Counted from the stretch's first letter, positions 1-9,244 are shown. The stretch is 35,264 nucleotides of DNA from Candidatus Wolfebacteria bacterium (GCA_016188075.1 JACPIO010000002.1:1-35264); one strand, 5' to 3'. Notes: a model not told the origin generated them from the letters alone. Made by a program: numbers and translations.

Positions 1-2
1 AT

Positions 3-827
3 ATTTGGCCGGATGAGGCAGTGGAGTTAGGTTTTGTCAAAAGTTCTTTTTTAATCAAGATGAGTTATTGGCTGGAGGATTTTCTTCATCGGAAGTCGGA
101 TTTTATCGTGGTTAATTCGCCGGGAATAAAAAATTTCTTGACGGAAAATAAGAGGGTGTCCGAGGATAAAGTCGCGGTTGTTCCGAACGCCGCTGACTTG
201 GAATTTTCTGACAAGCTCCAAGATTTTTCTTTGAGAAACAAAATGAGATGGGAGGGCAAGACCGTAGTGCTTTACGCCGGGGCAATGAGCATTGTTTACG
301 ATTTTGATTTAATCCTTGAAGTTGCCAAAGAAATAAAAAATCCTAACATTCTTTTTGTTTTTGTCGGAGACGGCCGGCAGAGAAAGGTAATGGAGAAAAA
401 AGTAAAGGAAGAAAAGCTCCGCAATGTGATTTTTTTGGGCGCTGTGCCCAAGATAAAATTGACCGAATTTGTCGCAGCTTCGGATATTTGTATTGCGAGC
501 CTTAAAGATATGCGCTTTTTAAAATATGTTTACGCCACCAAACTGATGAGCTATATGGCTGGGAAAAAGCCAATCATTCTCGCGATGGAGGGCGTGAGCG
601 CTCAATTGGTTTGCGGGAAAGCTAAGGCCGGGCTTTGTTTTAACCCGAAGGACCAGGCAGGCGTGAAACAAGCCATTTTGGAACTAGCCTCTGATAGTGC
701 CCAAAGAGAAAAACTGGGCCAGGCGGGATATGAGTACGCGCGGGAACATTTTGATTCCAAAAAATTGGCTCGATCTTATTTGGATATTTTGAGTGAGATT
801 GCGATTGGTCGCCAAACGCCCCGCTAA
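3..827 (+). CDS. Glycosyltransferase family 4/GT1-like, 5'-truncated at window edge
   Basis: Frame is open to the window edge (IWPDEAVELGFVK...); VVLYAGAMSIVYDFDLILEVAKE, FVGDGRQR, LGAVPKIKLTEFVAASDICIASL and PKDQAGVKQAI are typical GT-B features. Confidence 0.85.
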   Translation: MWPDEAVELGFVKSSFLIKMSYWLEDFLHRKSDFIVVNSPGIKNFLTENKRVSEDKVAVVPNAADLEFSDKLQDFSLRNKMRWEGKTVVLYAGAMSIVYDFDLILEVAKEIKNPNILFVFVGDGRQRKVMEKKVKEEKLRNVIFLGAVPKIKLTEFVAASDICIASLKDMRFLKYVYATKLMSYMAGKKPIILAMEGVSAQLVCGKAKAGLCFNPKDQAGVKQAILELASDSAQREKLGQAGYEYAREHFDSKKLARSYLDILSEIAIGRQTPR

Positions 828-939
828 AGGCCTTTCGATAATTGAGTGGTAGTTTTAAAGCTACCGCTGAAATTGTATGGTCTATTGAATAAGTTAAACT
901 TCCGTAGATCGCTTCCGTAGTCTCCGGAGGGGAGGAACG

Positions 940-2922
940 CTAACTGAACCAATAGTCGTACCAGAGAGAGAGCGTCACCAAATTCCAAAGCCGAAAATTG
1001 TGTTCGACGTTTTGGTATTGATGAGCATTAATCAGGCGTTCGACGAAATCGTAGTTTAAGATGCCGCGTTCTCGGAGCTTTGATGCGCGGATAATCGAGA
1101 TTAGTCTTTTCTCCATTCGTGAATTCGGCTTAAACCACTCGCTCATCGGCGTGGCAAATCCCTTTTTTTCGCGCCAGATTATCTCATTGGGGATAATACC
1201 CTCGACGGCTTTTTTCAGAATATATTTGGAGGTATTATTTTTGATTTTGACATTGGTTGGAATCTGAAACGTCAGTTCAACCAATCGATAATCCAAAAAC
1301 GGAACCCGGCCTTCAAGAGAATGAGCCATGGTCATTTTGTCGGCGCGCGCGAGCAAGAGCTCCGGCAGGCGATGTTTGATTTCAAGATAAGTAAGGCGTC
1401 GCAGAAAGTCAGCAGTATTGTCGAGATGGTCAATTTCCCGGTAGATATTTTGAACGACAGGGTAACCCGACCATTCTTTAAATTTATTTTTGTATTCGTC
1501 TGTAAGCAGTTTTTCTTTTTCGTAATCGCCGAAAGCAATGGCGTTTCCCCAAAAAGGTTCTTGATTGTCTTTGAGTCGCCGTAGATACTCTTTGTGGAAA
1601 TCAAAACGCGGATGTCGGAAAAGTTTAGCTAACTCGAAAGGGCTAGTCCGTAGTCCTTGCGGCAGTTTTTGAAGCCGCCGCCACCACTTCTCATAAAGTT
1701 TTAGAGCTAGAATATAGGTGCTGTAGCCGGTAAAGATTTCATCCGAACCCTCGCCGATTTGAATGACGATCACGCCATTTTCGCGGGTGAATTTCGAAAG
1801 CCAGAAAAGCGGCACGCAAACCTGATCGCCGTTAGGGTCATCGGTATAGTACGGATATTCAAGGAGGAATTCCTCGAGATGGTTGTCGTCGATTAGAATT
1901 TCATGAGGAGTAGTACCTAAAACTTTCGCCATTTTTCTTGAATATTCAAATTCGTTGTATTTTTGAAAATTTTTAGAGCCGACGGAAAAAGTTTCCACTG
2001 GATGACCCATGGCCTCGGTCATTAAAGCCGCGTTGGTTGAGGAGTCTATGCCGCCCGAGAGAAAGCAACCAAAAGGCACGTCAGAGACCATCTGGGATTT
2101 GATGGAATCGCGCAGCAGTCGCCGGATTTCTTCGATATAGAATTGCTCGCTTCTATTTTCTGATTTCTGATTTCTATTTTTTGATTGTACCGGACTCCAG
2201 TACTCTTTTTCTTCCATCTCGCCGTTTTTTATTACAAGGTAGTGCGCTGGCGCTAGTTTTTTTACATCCTGAAAAAGCGTATAAGGCGAAGGCAGGCAAG
2301 AAAAAGTCAGATAATGCGAGATATTGCCTTCATTTAGCTCTTTTTTGAAATCGGGGTGAGCGAGAATAGCTTTGATTTCCGAGCCGAAATAGAAAGTGCC
2401 GTTTTGAATTGCGTAATAAAATGGTTTGATGCCCAAGTGGTCTCTCGCGGCAAAAAGCAGTTGTTTTTCCTCGTCCCAAATGGCAAAAGCAAACATGCCG
2501 TTCAGGCGTTTGACGCATTCCACTCCGTATTCGAGATAGCTTACGAGAATGACTTCGGTATCGGTTTTTGAGCGAAACTGATAGCCCTTTTTAATCAAAT
2601 CCGCCTTGAGTTCCTGAAAATTATAAATTTCTCCGTTAAAAGTAATCCACGCTCGCGGTAATTGGTAATTGGTAATTGGTAATTTATTTCTAATTTCTAA
2701 TTTCTTATTTCTAATTTCCGAAGACATTGGCATATGTCCGGCCGGACTTAAATCAATAATTTTTAATCGCCGATTTCCCAATCCCGCTTTTTTGTCCGGA
2801 GAAATATAAATACCCGCGTCGTCCGGTCCGCGGTGAACAAGGGTGTCGGTCATTTTTTTTATAACCGCCTCGTCTGTCTTCCCTGAATTATTAAAATGAA
2901 AAACTCCGCTTACGCCGCACAT
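940..2922 (-). CDS. asnB: Asparagine synthase (glutamine-hydrolysing)
   Basis: Start reassigned to MCGVSGVF (catalytic Cys2); VHRGPDDAG, FNGEIYN, FAARDHLGIKPFYY, FLSGGIDSS, EGRVPFLDYRLVE. Confidence 0.93.
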   Translation of the reverse strand: MCGVSGVFHFNNSGKTDEAVIKKMTDTLVHRGPDDAGIYISPDKKAGLGNRRLKIIDLSPAGHMPMSSEIRNKKLEIRNKLPITNYQLPRAWITFNGEIYNFQELKADLIKKGYQFRSKTDTEVILVSYLEYGVECVKRLNGMFAFAIWDEEKQLLFAARDHLGIKPFYYAIQNGTFYFGSEIKAILAHPDFKKELNEGNISHYLTFSCLPSPYTLFQDVKKLAPAHYLVIKNGEMEEKEYWSPVQSKNRNQKSENRSEQFYIEEIRRLLRDSIKSQMVSDVPFGCFLSGGIDSSTNAALMTEAMGHPVETFSVGSKNFQKYNEFEYSRKMAKVLGTTPHEILIDDNHLEEFLLEYPYYTDDPNGDQVCVPLFWLSKFTRENGVIVIQIGEGSDEIFTGYSTYILALKLYEKWWRRLQKLPQGLRTSPFELAKLFRHPRFDFHKEYLRRLKDNQEPFWGNAIAFGDYEKEKLLTDEYKNKFKEWSGYPVVQNIYREIDHLDNTADFLRRLTYLEIKHRLPELLLARADKMTMAHSLEGRVPFLDYRLVELTFQIPTNVKIKNNTSKYILKKAVEGIIPNEIIWREKKGFATPMSEWFKPNSRMEKRLISIIRASKLRERGILNYDFVERLINAHQYQNVEHNFRLWNLVTLSLWYDYWFS

Positions 2923-2932
2923 AGGGTTAACT

Positions 2933-4408
2933 TTAAACAACAGCCGAGTTTAAATTATTAAATAATAATTTAATTTCTTTCAAAACCTTTTCTTTTAGAA
3001 GAAAGAGCAAGCCGAAATAGATTATAACAGAGGTGATAATATTTATAATTATATTTAAACCGGCTTGACTAAATAAAAAGCTCGATATTCCCATAAGAGC
3101 CGCGGCGGCGATTATTTTTTTTAGATGCGGCAAGATATAGAAAGAATCGATCTTCAGTAGAAAATTCCAAGTCAGGCCGATATTTAACGCTTGAGCGATA
3201 AGAGTAGCCACGGCCGAACCAGCCATTCCGTAGGATGGGATTAAAAACCAATTAAAGACAATATTTCCCGTGGCGCCAATTAGTTGATAGTTGACCGCGC
3301 GACGCTGTTTATTGTGCGCCAGCACTAGATTGCCGAGTAGCGCGCCAGGAAAAATAAAAAAAAGAGTGGTAATAAGTATTTGAAAAGAAAGAACCCCGGC
3401 CAAGTATTCTTTACCAAAAACAAGTTCTATGATTGGTTTTCCTAAAATTATACTACCCAAGATTAAGGGGATTCCCACGAGAAAGGCAAGAGTGAAAGAC
3501 TTCTCGTTTAAAATTTTAGCTTTTTCTTTTTCTCCTTGCCCGACAAAACGTGAAAGCGTCGGGAAGATGGCGCTGGCTAAAAGGCTTGGTAAAATATAGA
3601 AAATCTGAACAATCCTTTGACTGGCGGAATAATAACCAATTTCTGCGGGGGTTCGCCACCAACCGAGCATTACAAGATCGGTATTCAACATGAAAAAACC
3701 AAGGGTACCAGAAAAGGCAATCGGCCAGCAAAAGGTGAAAGTTCTCCAGATTAATTTTTTATCAAAATAGCGAAAAATGCCGGCGAATTGACTCCTTAGA
3801 ATAAATATGGATAATAACGCCGCCAAACCGACACTCGCAAAATAAGACAAAAGCAGGGCTTTCGCGGTTTTAAAAAAATACAAAATAATAAATCCAGCAA
3901 TTACGATAGCCACATTCATTATTGTCACAATAAAAGCCTCCCACTCCATTTTTTGGAGTCCGCGGAAATAGGACAAGACAAATTCTCGGATGTTATCGAA
4001 AAGAGTAAGAAACGCCACTAGGGGAATCAAGACAGCCGCTTCTTTAATGTTGGTGAGTTTAGGCGCGACGAAGATTATTAAAAGGGTTGTTAGTGCGAGC
4101 AGCGCCGCTTTTATCCAGAAGCTCGCAGCAAAATGGCGCGCTCGCTCACCTGGGTGACTGGCAACATCGCGAGTCAAAAGACTATTTACTCCTATATCGG
4201 CGAAAACAGTAAAAAAACCGGCGAAGCTTAAAACATACGAAAAAACCCCGTATTCGGCCGCGCCTAAAACCCGGGCCGCGTAAATAATAATTATTGCCCG
4301 AATAAGACGGCTGCCAATATGGCTCACACTTAACCAAAAAACATTTTTGGTTACGGTTTGGCGCGTGCCTTTATTTTCAAAAAGAAAAGATTTTAATCGT
4401 GAAAGCAT
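2933..4408 (-). CDS. Polysaccharide flippase (Wzx/MATE-like oligosaccharide transporter)
   Basis: About 12-14 hydrophobic helices; AARVLGAAEYGVFSYVLSFAGFFTVFADIGVNSLLTRDVA N-terminal signature. Confidence 0.85.
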   Translation of the reverse strand: MLSRLKSFLFENKGTRQTVTKNVFWLSVSHIGSRLIRAIIIIYAARVLGAAEYGVFSYVLSFAGFFTVFADIGVNSLLTRDVASHPGERARHFAASFWIKAALLALTTLLIIFVAPKLTNIKEAAVLIPLVAFLTLFDNIREFVLSYFRGLQKMEWEAFIVTIMNVAIVIAGFIILYFFKTAKALLLSYFASVGLAALLSIFILRSQFAGIFRYFDKKLIWRTFTFCWPIAFSGTLGFFMLNTDLVMLGWWRTPAEIGYYSASQRIVQIFYILPSLLASAIFPTLSRFVGQGEKEKAKILNEKSFTLAFLVGIPLILGSIILGKPIIELVFGKEYLAGVLSFQILITTLFFIFPGALLGNLVLAHNKQRRAVNYQLIGATGNIVFNWFLIPSYGMAGSAVATLIAQALNIGLTWNFLLKIDSFYILPHLKKIIAAAALMGISSFLFSQAGLNIIINIITSVIIYFGLLFLLKEKVLKEIKLLFNNLNSAVV

Positions 4409-4416
4409 ATCTTTAG

Positions 4417-5733
4417 TTACTCCGGGTTGCTGAAAAACAATCTAATGGTTTTTAAGATGATAAATATATCCAGAATGAACGAACGATTTTTGATGTAATA
4501 AATATCGTATTTCAGTTTTTCGAAGGCTTCTTCCGGAGAGGCGCTGGGACGATAATTCACTTGAGCCCAGCCAGTCAGTCCCGGCTTTATGACGTGCCGG
4601 ATTTCATAGTAGGGAAGATTTTGATACTCGCGGGCGAGTTCCACTCTCTCCGGCCGGGGGCCAATAAAAGAAATGTCGCCCTTCAAGATATTCCAAAGCT
4701 GGGGCAGTTCATCGAGATGCGAGTACCGCAGTATTTTGCCCAAAAAAGTCAGCCGTTTGTCGTTTGCGGTTGTCCAGAGCGGGCCCTCGTGGTTATTACG
4801 CATAGTGCGGAATTTATAAAGCGTGAAAACATTGCTGTTTTTTCCGAGTCGTTTCTGCGGATAGAAAATCGGCCCTTCGGAAGTCAATTTAATAAGCACT
4901 GAATTTATAATCATAATTGGCAGAAGAATTAAGCCCAGACAAATGGACAAGACGGCATCCATGGCCCTTTTTAGGGCGTCATAGGCCTTACGGCGGCTCA
5001 CGATTTTTCCCACAAACCAGCCTTCTTCCAATTCTTCGATGGGAATTTTTCGGAAAATCATTTCAAAAAAATCTGCCGAATCTAAAGTTTTTACTCCCAA
5101 GGGCAAAAGCCGGTAGATTAATTGAATGATTGCCGTGTCGTCTTTTATAAAATGCGTCGGCAGAATAATCAAATCAATATCTTTTTCCACAATCAGCTGC
5201 CTTAACTCGTCTAACCCTTTTTCTCTTAAATCGTCATCTAGCCAAAACGCCACGTTATATCCTAATTGGGGATTTTGTCTTAAATAAGAAACTATTTCTT
5301 GAATGGTTGACGAGTTTCCCATCGCCAGAAGATTAGTCCTCGCGTAATCCAAGCGGATGATTAAAAATTTCCAAAATAAATCCAGAATAAAAAAAATTAC
5401 GCCGAAAAGAGCCAAATTGGTTTTAGGAGTAAGGTTGAAGAAATTCAGGAAAAGATAAAAGAGGATAACCGAAACAGCGGCGGCCAGAATAATGACGCCG
5501 GCGAGATTGCGAATTAAGACAAAATCTCGTTTGAGCGAGCGGATTTCGTAGCAGTCCGTAAGATAAAAGATTAAAATCCAAATAAGAAAAATCGCGGAAA
5601 AGGGCTGGAGATGAGAGCCGAAAGAGCTCTGGAAGTCGGCCGGCCCGTATCGGAATACAAGGGTTAGGGCTAAACTTAAATAAAGTAAAAAAATATCGCC
5701 CAAAATAAGTATTGTGGTTTTGATTTTTAACAT
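4417..5733 (-). CDS. Exopolysaccharide biosynthesis polyprenyl-phosphate sugar transferase
   Basis: N-terminal TM helices and C-terminal bacterial sugar transferase domain: KRAMDAVLSICLGLILLPIMIINSVLIKLTSEGPIFYPQKRLGKN, FRTM, LDELPQLWNILKGDISFIGPRPE, PGLTGWAQVNYR. Confidence 0.92.
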   Translation of the reverse strand: MLKIKTTILILGDIFLLYLSLALTLVFRYGPADFQSSFGSHLQPFSAIFLIWILIFYLTDCYEIRSLKRDFVLIRNLAGVIILAAAVSVILFYLFLNFFNLTPKTNLALFGVIFFILDLFWKFLIIRLDYARTNLLAMGNSSTIQEIVSYLRQNPQLGYNVAFWLDDDLREKGLDELRQLIVEKDIDLIILPTHFIKDDTAIIQLIYRLLPLGVKTLDSADFFEMIFRKIPIEELEEGWFVGKIVSRRKAYDALKRAMDAVLSICLGLILLPIMIINSVLIKLTSEGPIFYPQKRLGKNSNVFTLYKFRTMRNNHEGPLWTTANDKRLTFLGKILRYSHLDELPQLWNILKGDISFIGPRPERVELAREYQNLPYYEIRHVIKPGLTGWAQVNYRPSASPEEAFEKLKYDIYYIKNRSFILDIFIILKTIRLFFSNPE

Positions 5734-5779
5734 TGCAAGATTTTTGATAGTTGTTCACGAAATATCACTTCTCTTGTCT

Positions 5780-5974
5780 CCGCAGGCAATTTGCCCGAAA
5801 ACACGCTATCAAATTCCCCAGCGAGGAATTTGCGCTCGCTCTCGGCCTCCCCGAAGCAATCCCTTCGGGATGCTACGGGGCAGGCGCTCTTATGCCCGTT
5901 TACCCCGTACCAAACCGAAGGTTTTGGTGCGGGGCTTGGCCTGCGAGACGGTTTTCTTGGCAAATTGCCTGCGG
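5780..5974. repeat. Composite nested inverted-repeat region (16-bp outer stem with several inner hairpins)
   Basis: CCGCAGGCAATTTGCC (5780-5795) is the reverse complement of GGCAAATTGCCTGCGG (5959-5974); inner hairpins AAATTCC/GGAATTT, CCCCGAAGCAATCCC-TTC-GGGATGCTACGGGG, CCCCGTACCAAACC..GGTTTTGGTGCGGGG. Confidence 0.85.
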
Positions 5975-6011
5975 GAAGATGTGAACAGCAGTGGTATTTT
6001 TTGTCCATAAG

Positions 6012-6539
6012 TTAATTAATAATCCCCCGAATTGTTTTGAAGATTACGCGGATTTTTTTAAATTCTTCAGCGCTCATTTTTTTTAGAACAAGCTTATTGG
6101 CCTGGACTTTTGGTCCGTCTAAATGTCTTATTCCCACGCGGATGCGCCAGAAATTTTTGGTGCCGAGGGCTTGAATGATTGATTCCACTCCCCGGTGCCC
6201 GGCCGAACCCCGGCCAAAAGAAAGTTTGTAGTCGCCCAAAGGGATATCGGAGTCGTCATGAATTACGACAAGCTCTTTGGGTTTTAGCCGGAAATATTTT
6301 AAGGCGACTAAAACCGAGCCGCCGGATTCATTCATAAAGCCGCAAGACTTAATCAAAATCTTTTGGCCTAATTTTAAATACTCGAAAGATTGTCTTCTTG
6401 GATGTTTAAAAGACTCCGAAGAGTCGATTTTACCCTCTTTTTTCAGGTAATTGAGAGCCAAGAATCCGATATTGTGATAGGTTCTTTGGTAATTTTGACC
6501 CGGGTTTCCCAACCCCACAATCGCTTTTATTTCATCCAT
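6012..6539 (-). CDS. pth: Peptidyl-tRNA hydrolase
   Basis: VGLGNPGQNYQRTYHNIGF, MNESGGSV, VVIHDDSDIPLGDYKLSFGRGSAGHRGVESIIQALGTKNFWRIRVGI. Confidence 0.95.
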   Translation of the reverse strand: MDEIKAIVGLGNPGQNYQRTYHNIGFLALNYLKKEGKIDSSESFKHPRRQSFEYLKLGQKILIKSCGFMNESGGSVLVALKYFRLKPKELVVIHDDSDIPLGDYKLSFGRGSAGHRGVESIIQALGTKNFWRIRVGIRHLDGPKVQANKLVLKKMSAEEFKKIRVIFKTIRGIIN

Positions 6540-6590
6540 AAGCTAATACAATAAGGAATCACGATAACTATACACAATAATGGCCTAAAC

Positions 6591-6618
6591 TTGCAATTAT
6601 CGTTTTTCGGTATACAAT
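6591..6618 (+). promoter_or_regulatory. Possible sigma70-type promoter for lepB
   Basis: TTGCAA - 16 nt - TACAAT, 22 nt upstream of the lepB ATG. Confidence 0.4.
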
Positions 6619-6640
6619 AAGGCCAACTAATAGAGTATTT

Positions 6641-7192
6641 ATGGCGATGAAATCCTTTCTCTATTCCGTTTGGGAAACTATCGAGGTGGGGGTCGTGGCT
6701 GTCCTCGCGGTTTTTCTTATAAGAAGTTATCTTATCCAGCCGTTTCTTGTGAGCGGCGCTTCCATGGAGCCGAATTTTTCTTCCGGTGACTATCTTTTGA
6801 TTGACGAGCTCACCTATCGTTTTCGCGAGCCGGAGCGCGGAGAGGTGATTGTTTTTCATTATCCTTACGACGAGACCACTTACTATATAAAAAGAATAAT
6901 CGGGTTGTCCGGCGAACGTTTAATTTTCAAAGACGGCAAAATTACGGTTTTTAATTCTCGAAATCCGAACGGCCTTACCTTGCCCGAGGGTTATTTGCCG
7001 GCCGGATTTATGACTTCGGGGAAAGAGGTGGTTTTGCGGGATAACGAACTTTTCGTTTTAGGCGATAACCGAAACTATAGTTTTGATTCTCGAAGTTGGG
7101 GAAGTTTGAGCAAAAAAGAAATAGTCGGCCTGGTTCGTCTGCGACTCTGGCCTTTTACCAAAGTTTTGGCAGTAGAGAAACCAATTTATTAA
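6641..7192 (+). CDS. lepB: Signal peptidase I
   Basis: N-terminal TM, SGASMEPNFSSGDYLLIDELTYRF, RGEVIVFHYP, YYIKRIIGLSGE, LGDNRNYSFDSRSWG. Confidence 0.95.
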   Translation: MAMKSFLYSVWETIEVGVVAVLAVFLIRSYLIQPFLVSGASMEPNFSSGDYLLIDELTYRFREPERGEVIVFHYPYDETTYYIKRIIGLSGERLIFKDGKITVFNSRNPNGLTLPEGYLPAGFMTSGKEVVLRDNELFVLGDNRNYSFDSRSWGSLSKKEIVGLVRLRLWPFTKVLAVEKPIY

Positions 7193-7206
7193 AACTCTAA
7201 GCACTA

Positions 7207-8532
7207 ATGCCTAAATCTGTAATTAAAACTACCAAGAAAAAAGCAGGGAGTGGACAGGAGAAAATCCTTTTCCGGGCTCCGCGCGGTATGCACGATATTT
7301 TGCCGGAAGATCAGCCGTGGTGGAATAAGGCGAGAAAAACCATCGACGAGGTTGCTGATTTTTACAACTTTTCGAGAATCGACACGCCCATTCTCGAGGA
7401 AGCGGCCATATTTGAAAAAGGCTTGGGGACAACCACGGATATTGTTTCCAAGCAGATGTATGTTTTAAGAACAAAGGGCGGGGATCGTTTGGTTTTAAGA
7501 CCGGAAGGAACAACCGGAGTAATCAGGGCTTATTTCGAGCACGGGCTGTCGCGTCTTAGTCAGCCTCTTAGGCTTTACTATGTCGGTTCTTTTTTTCGTT
7601 ACGAAAGACCGCAGGCCGGTCGTTATCGCGAGCTTCATCAGGTTGGTTTTGAAATGATCGGAGGCGAGGATGATCCGATTTATGACGCTCAAATGATTCT
7701 GGTCAGCTTCCGGCTCGCCGAGGAGTTAAAAATAAAAAACTTAATTGTTCAGCTGAATAGCATCGGCTGCCGCAACTGCCGACCGGTCTATCGCCGCCGC
7801 CTCCAGGAATACTATCGGAAAATGTCTTCCGGCGTCTGCAAGGATTGTCGAGCGCGCCTCAATCTTAATCCGCTTCGGCTTTTGGACTGCAAGGAAGAAA
7901 ATTGCGAGAAGGTGAAAAGCGGCGCGCCGACGATCATCAACCACCTGTGTCAAAGTTGCCGGAGCCACTTCAAAGCGGTCTTGGAATATTTAGACGAGTT
8001 GGGATTGCCGTACACTTTAAACGCCTACCTGGTGAGAGGTCTTGATTATTATAATCGGACTGTTTTTGAAATCTCGTCCGAAAATAATGCCTCGTTCGCT
8101 TTTGGAGGAGGCGGACGATACGATTATTTGGGAGAGATAATAGGGAAAAGAAAAACGCCCCTTCCGGCGGTGGGTAGCGCTTTGGGAATGGAAAGACTGA
8201 TTGAAGAAATGAGGAGCCGAGGCGTGAACGGTACCTTAAGATCTCGAGGCCGGGTTTTTTTGGTACAGATTGGCAGTCCGGCAAAAATTAAAGCTTTGGG
8301 CTTGATTGAAAAGTTCAGGGAGGCTAATATTAAAGCTCTTGAATCGCTGGGCAGGGCGTCTTTTAAATCGCAGTTGAGAATAGCTGATAAAGAAGGAGTC
8401 GATCTATCCTTGATATTGGGACAGCGCGAAGTCTTCGAGGATAGCATTATTATTCGGGATATGAAAAGCGGCAATCAAGAAACCGTTCCCATAGGTAAGA
8501 TGGTGGAAGAGGTGAAAAGGAGATTAAAATAG
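7207..8532 (+). CDS. hisS: Histidyl-tRNA synthetase
   Basis: RAPRGMHDILPEDQPWW, RPEGTTGVIRAY, YYVGSFFRYERPQAGRYRELHQVGFE, LVRGLDYYNRTVFE, FGGGGRYD. Confidence 0.95.
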   Translation: MPKSVIKTTKKKAGSGQEKILFRAPRGMHDILPEDQPWWNKARKTIDEVADFYNFSRIDTPILEEAAIFEKGLGTTTDIVSKQMYVLRTKGGDRLVLRPEGTTGVIRAYFEHGLSRLSQPLRLYYVGSFFRYERPQAGRYRELHQVGFEMIGGEDDPIYDAQMILVSFRLAEELKIKNLIVQLNSIGCRNCRPVYRRRLQEYYRKMSSGVCKDCRARLNLNPLRLLDCKEENCEKVKSGAPTIINHLCQSCRSHFKAVLEYLDELGLPYTLNAYLVRGLDYYNRTVFEISSENNASFAFGGGGRYDYLGEIIGKRKTPLPAVGSALGMERLIEEMRSRGVNGTLRSRGRVFLVQIGSPAKIKALGLIEKFREANIKALESLGRASFKSQLRIADKEGVDLSLILGQREVFEDSIIIRDMKSGNQETVPIGKMVEEVKRRLK

Positions 8533-8626
8533 TATCGATGCGAATATACTAATATACGAATTATGCTAATCGTAAACGATCGGTCCATTCGTATCATTAG
8601 TATAATTCGTATATTGGCATCGATAC
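8532..8626. repeat. AT-rich inverted repeat between hisS and the HIT gene
   Basis: GTATCGATGC (8532-8541) with GCATCGATAC (8617-8626); AATATACGAATTATGCTAAT (8551-8570) pairs 19/20 with ATTAGTATAATTCGTATATT (8596-8615). Confidence 0.85.
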
Positions 8627-8636
8627 ACGCGAAGCG

Positions 8637-9005
8637 ATGAATTGCGTTTTTTGTAAAATCGTAAAAAAAGAAATACCGGCGGAGTTCGTCTACGAAAAAA
8701 ATAATATTTTGGTCTTTGCCGACATCCGACCCAAAGCGCCTGTTCACTACTTGGTCATTCCCGAAGCTCACATTGAATCAATCCTTTATTTGGAGGAGGT
8801 TCACAAAAAAGTTATTTCGGAAATGGTTTTTGCCGCGAAAGAAGTAGCTCAAAAACTGGAGCTCAAAGGATACAAATTGGTTTTCAATGTCGGAAAAGAA
8901 GGAGGACAAGTGGTCGATCATCTCCATCTTCATCTTTTGGGAGGCTGGAGCGCTAAAGCCGACATTGATCGTCTGCCGCACCCGGGACTAAAATATGAAG
9001 CATGA
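8637..9005 (+). CDS. HIT family (histidine triad) protein
   Basis: CVFCKIVKKEIPAEFVYE and VVDHLHLHLLGGW histidine triad. Confidence 0.93.
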   Translation: MNCVFCKIVKKEIPAEFVYEKNNILVFADIRPKAPVHYLVIPEAHIESILYLEEVHKKVISEMVFAAKEVAQKLELKGYKLVFNVGKEGGQVVDHLHLHLLGGWSAKADIDRLPHPGLKYEA

Positions 9006-9025
9006 AGCATGAAACATGAAACATT

Positions 9026-9238
9026 ATGGAATTAAAACGTCGCGAGGGAGAATCGGTTGGATCGTTTCTCCATCGCTTTACAAAAAAAGTTAGACAAAGC
9101 GGTATTTTGGTGGAAGCCAAGAAAAGGCGTTTTCAGAGGCGTAAGTCTTCAAAGCTAAAAAAGCGTCTTTCGGCGCTTTATCGTTCCCGAAAAAGAAAAG
9201 AAGTGGAGAAGGCCAAAAAATTTGGAATACCCGGTTAA
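9026..9238 (+). CDS. rpsU: 30S ribosomal protein bS21
   Basis: Short, very basic protein; KRREGESVGSFLHRFTKKVRQSGILVEAKKRRFQRRKSSKLKK. Confidence 0.85.
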   Translation: MELKRREGESVGSFLHRFTKKVRQSGILVEAKKRRFQRRKSSKLKKRLSALYRSRKRKEVEKAKKFGIPG

Positions 9239-9244
9239 TTCGAA

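Noticed and set aside
1321-1604. ORFs on both strands inside asnB (1321..1584 +, 1332..1604 -)
   Set aside because: Fully overlapped by a well-supported asnB frame; no family motifs.
5714-6015. Several overlapping 74-98 aa ORFs in the pth/sugar-transferase gap
   Set aside because: They read through nested inverted repeats in several frames on both strands; an artefact of palindromic GC-rich DNA.
6527-6859. 110-aa minus ORF over the lepB promoter and start
   Set aside because: Antisense to lepB, no motifs; the region fits a divergent promoter.
7229-8474. Antisense ORFs within hisS
   Set aside because: Low-complexity antisense translations of a strongly supported gene.
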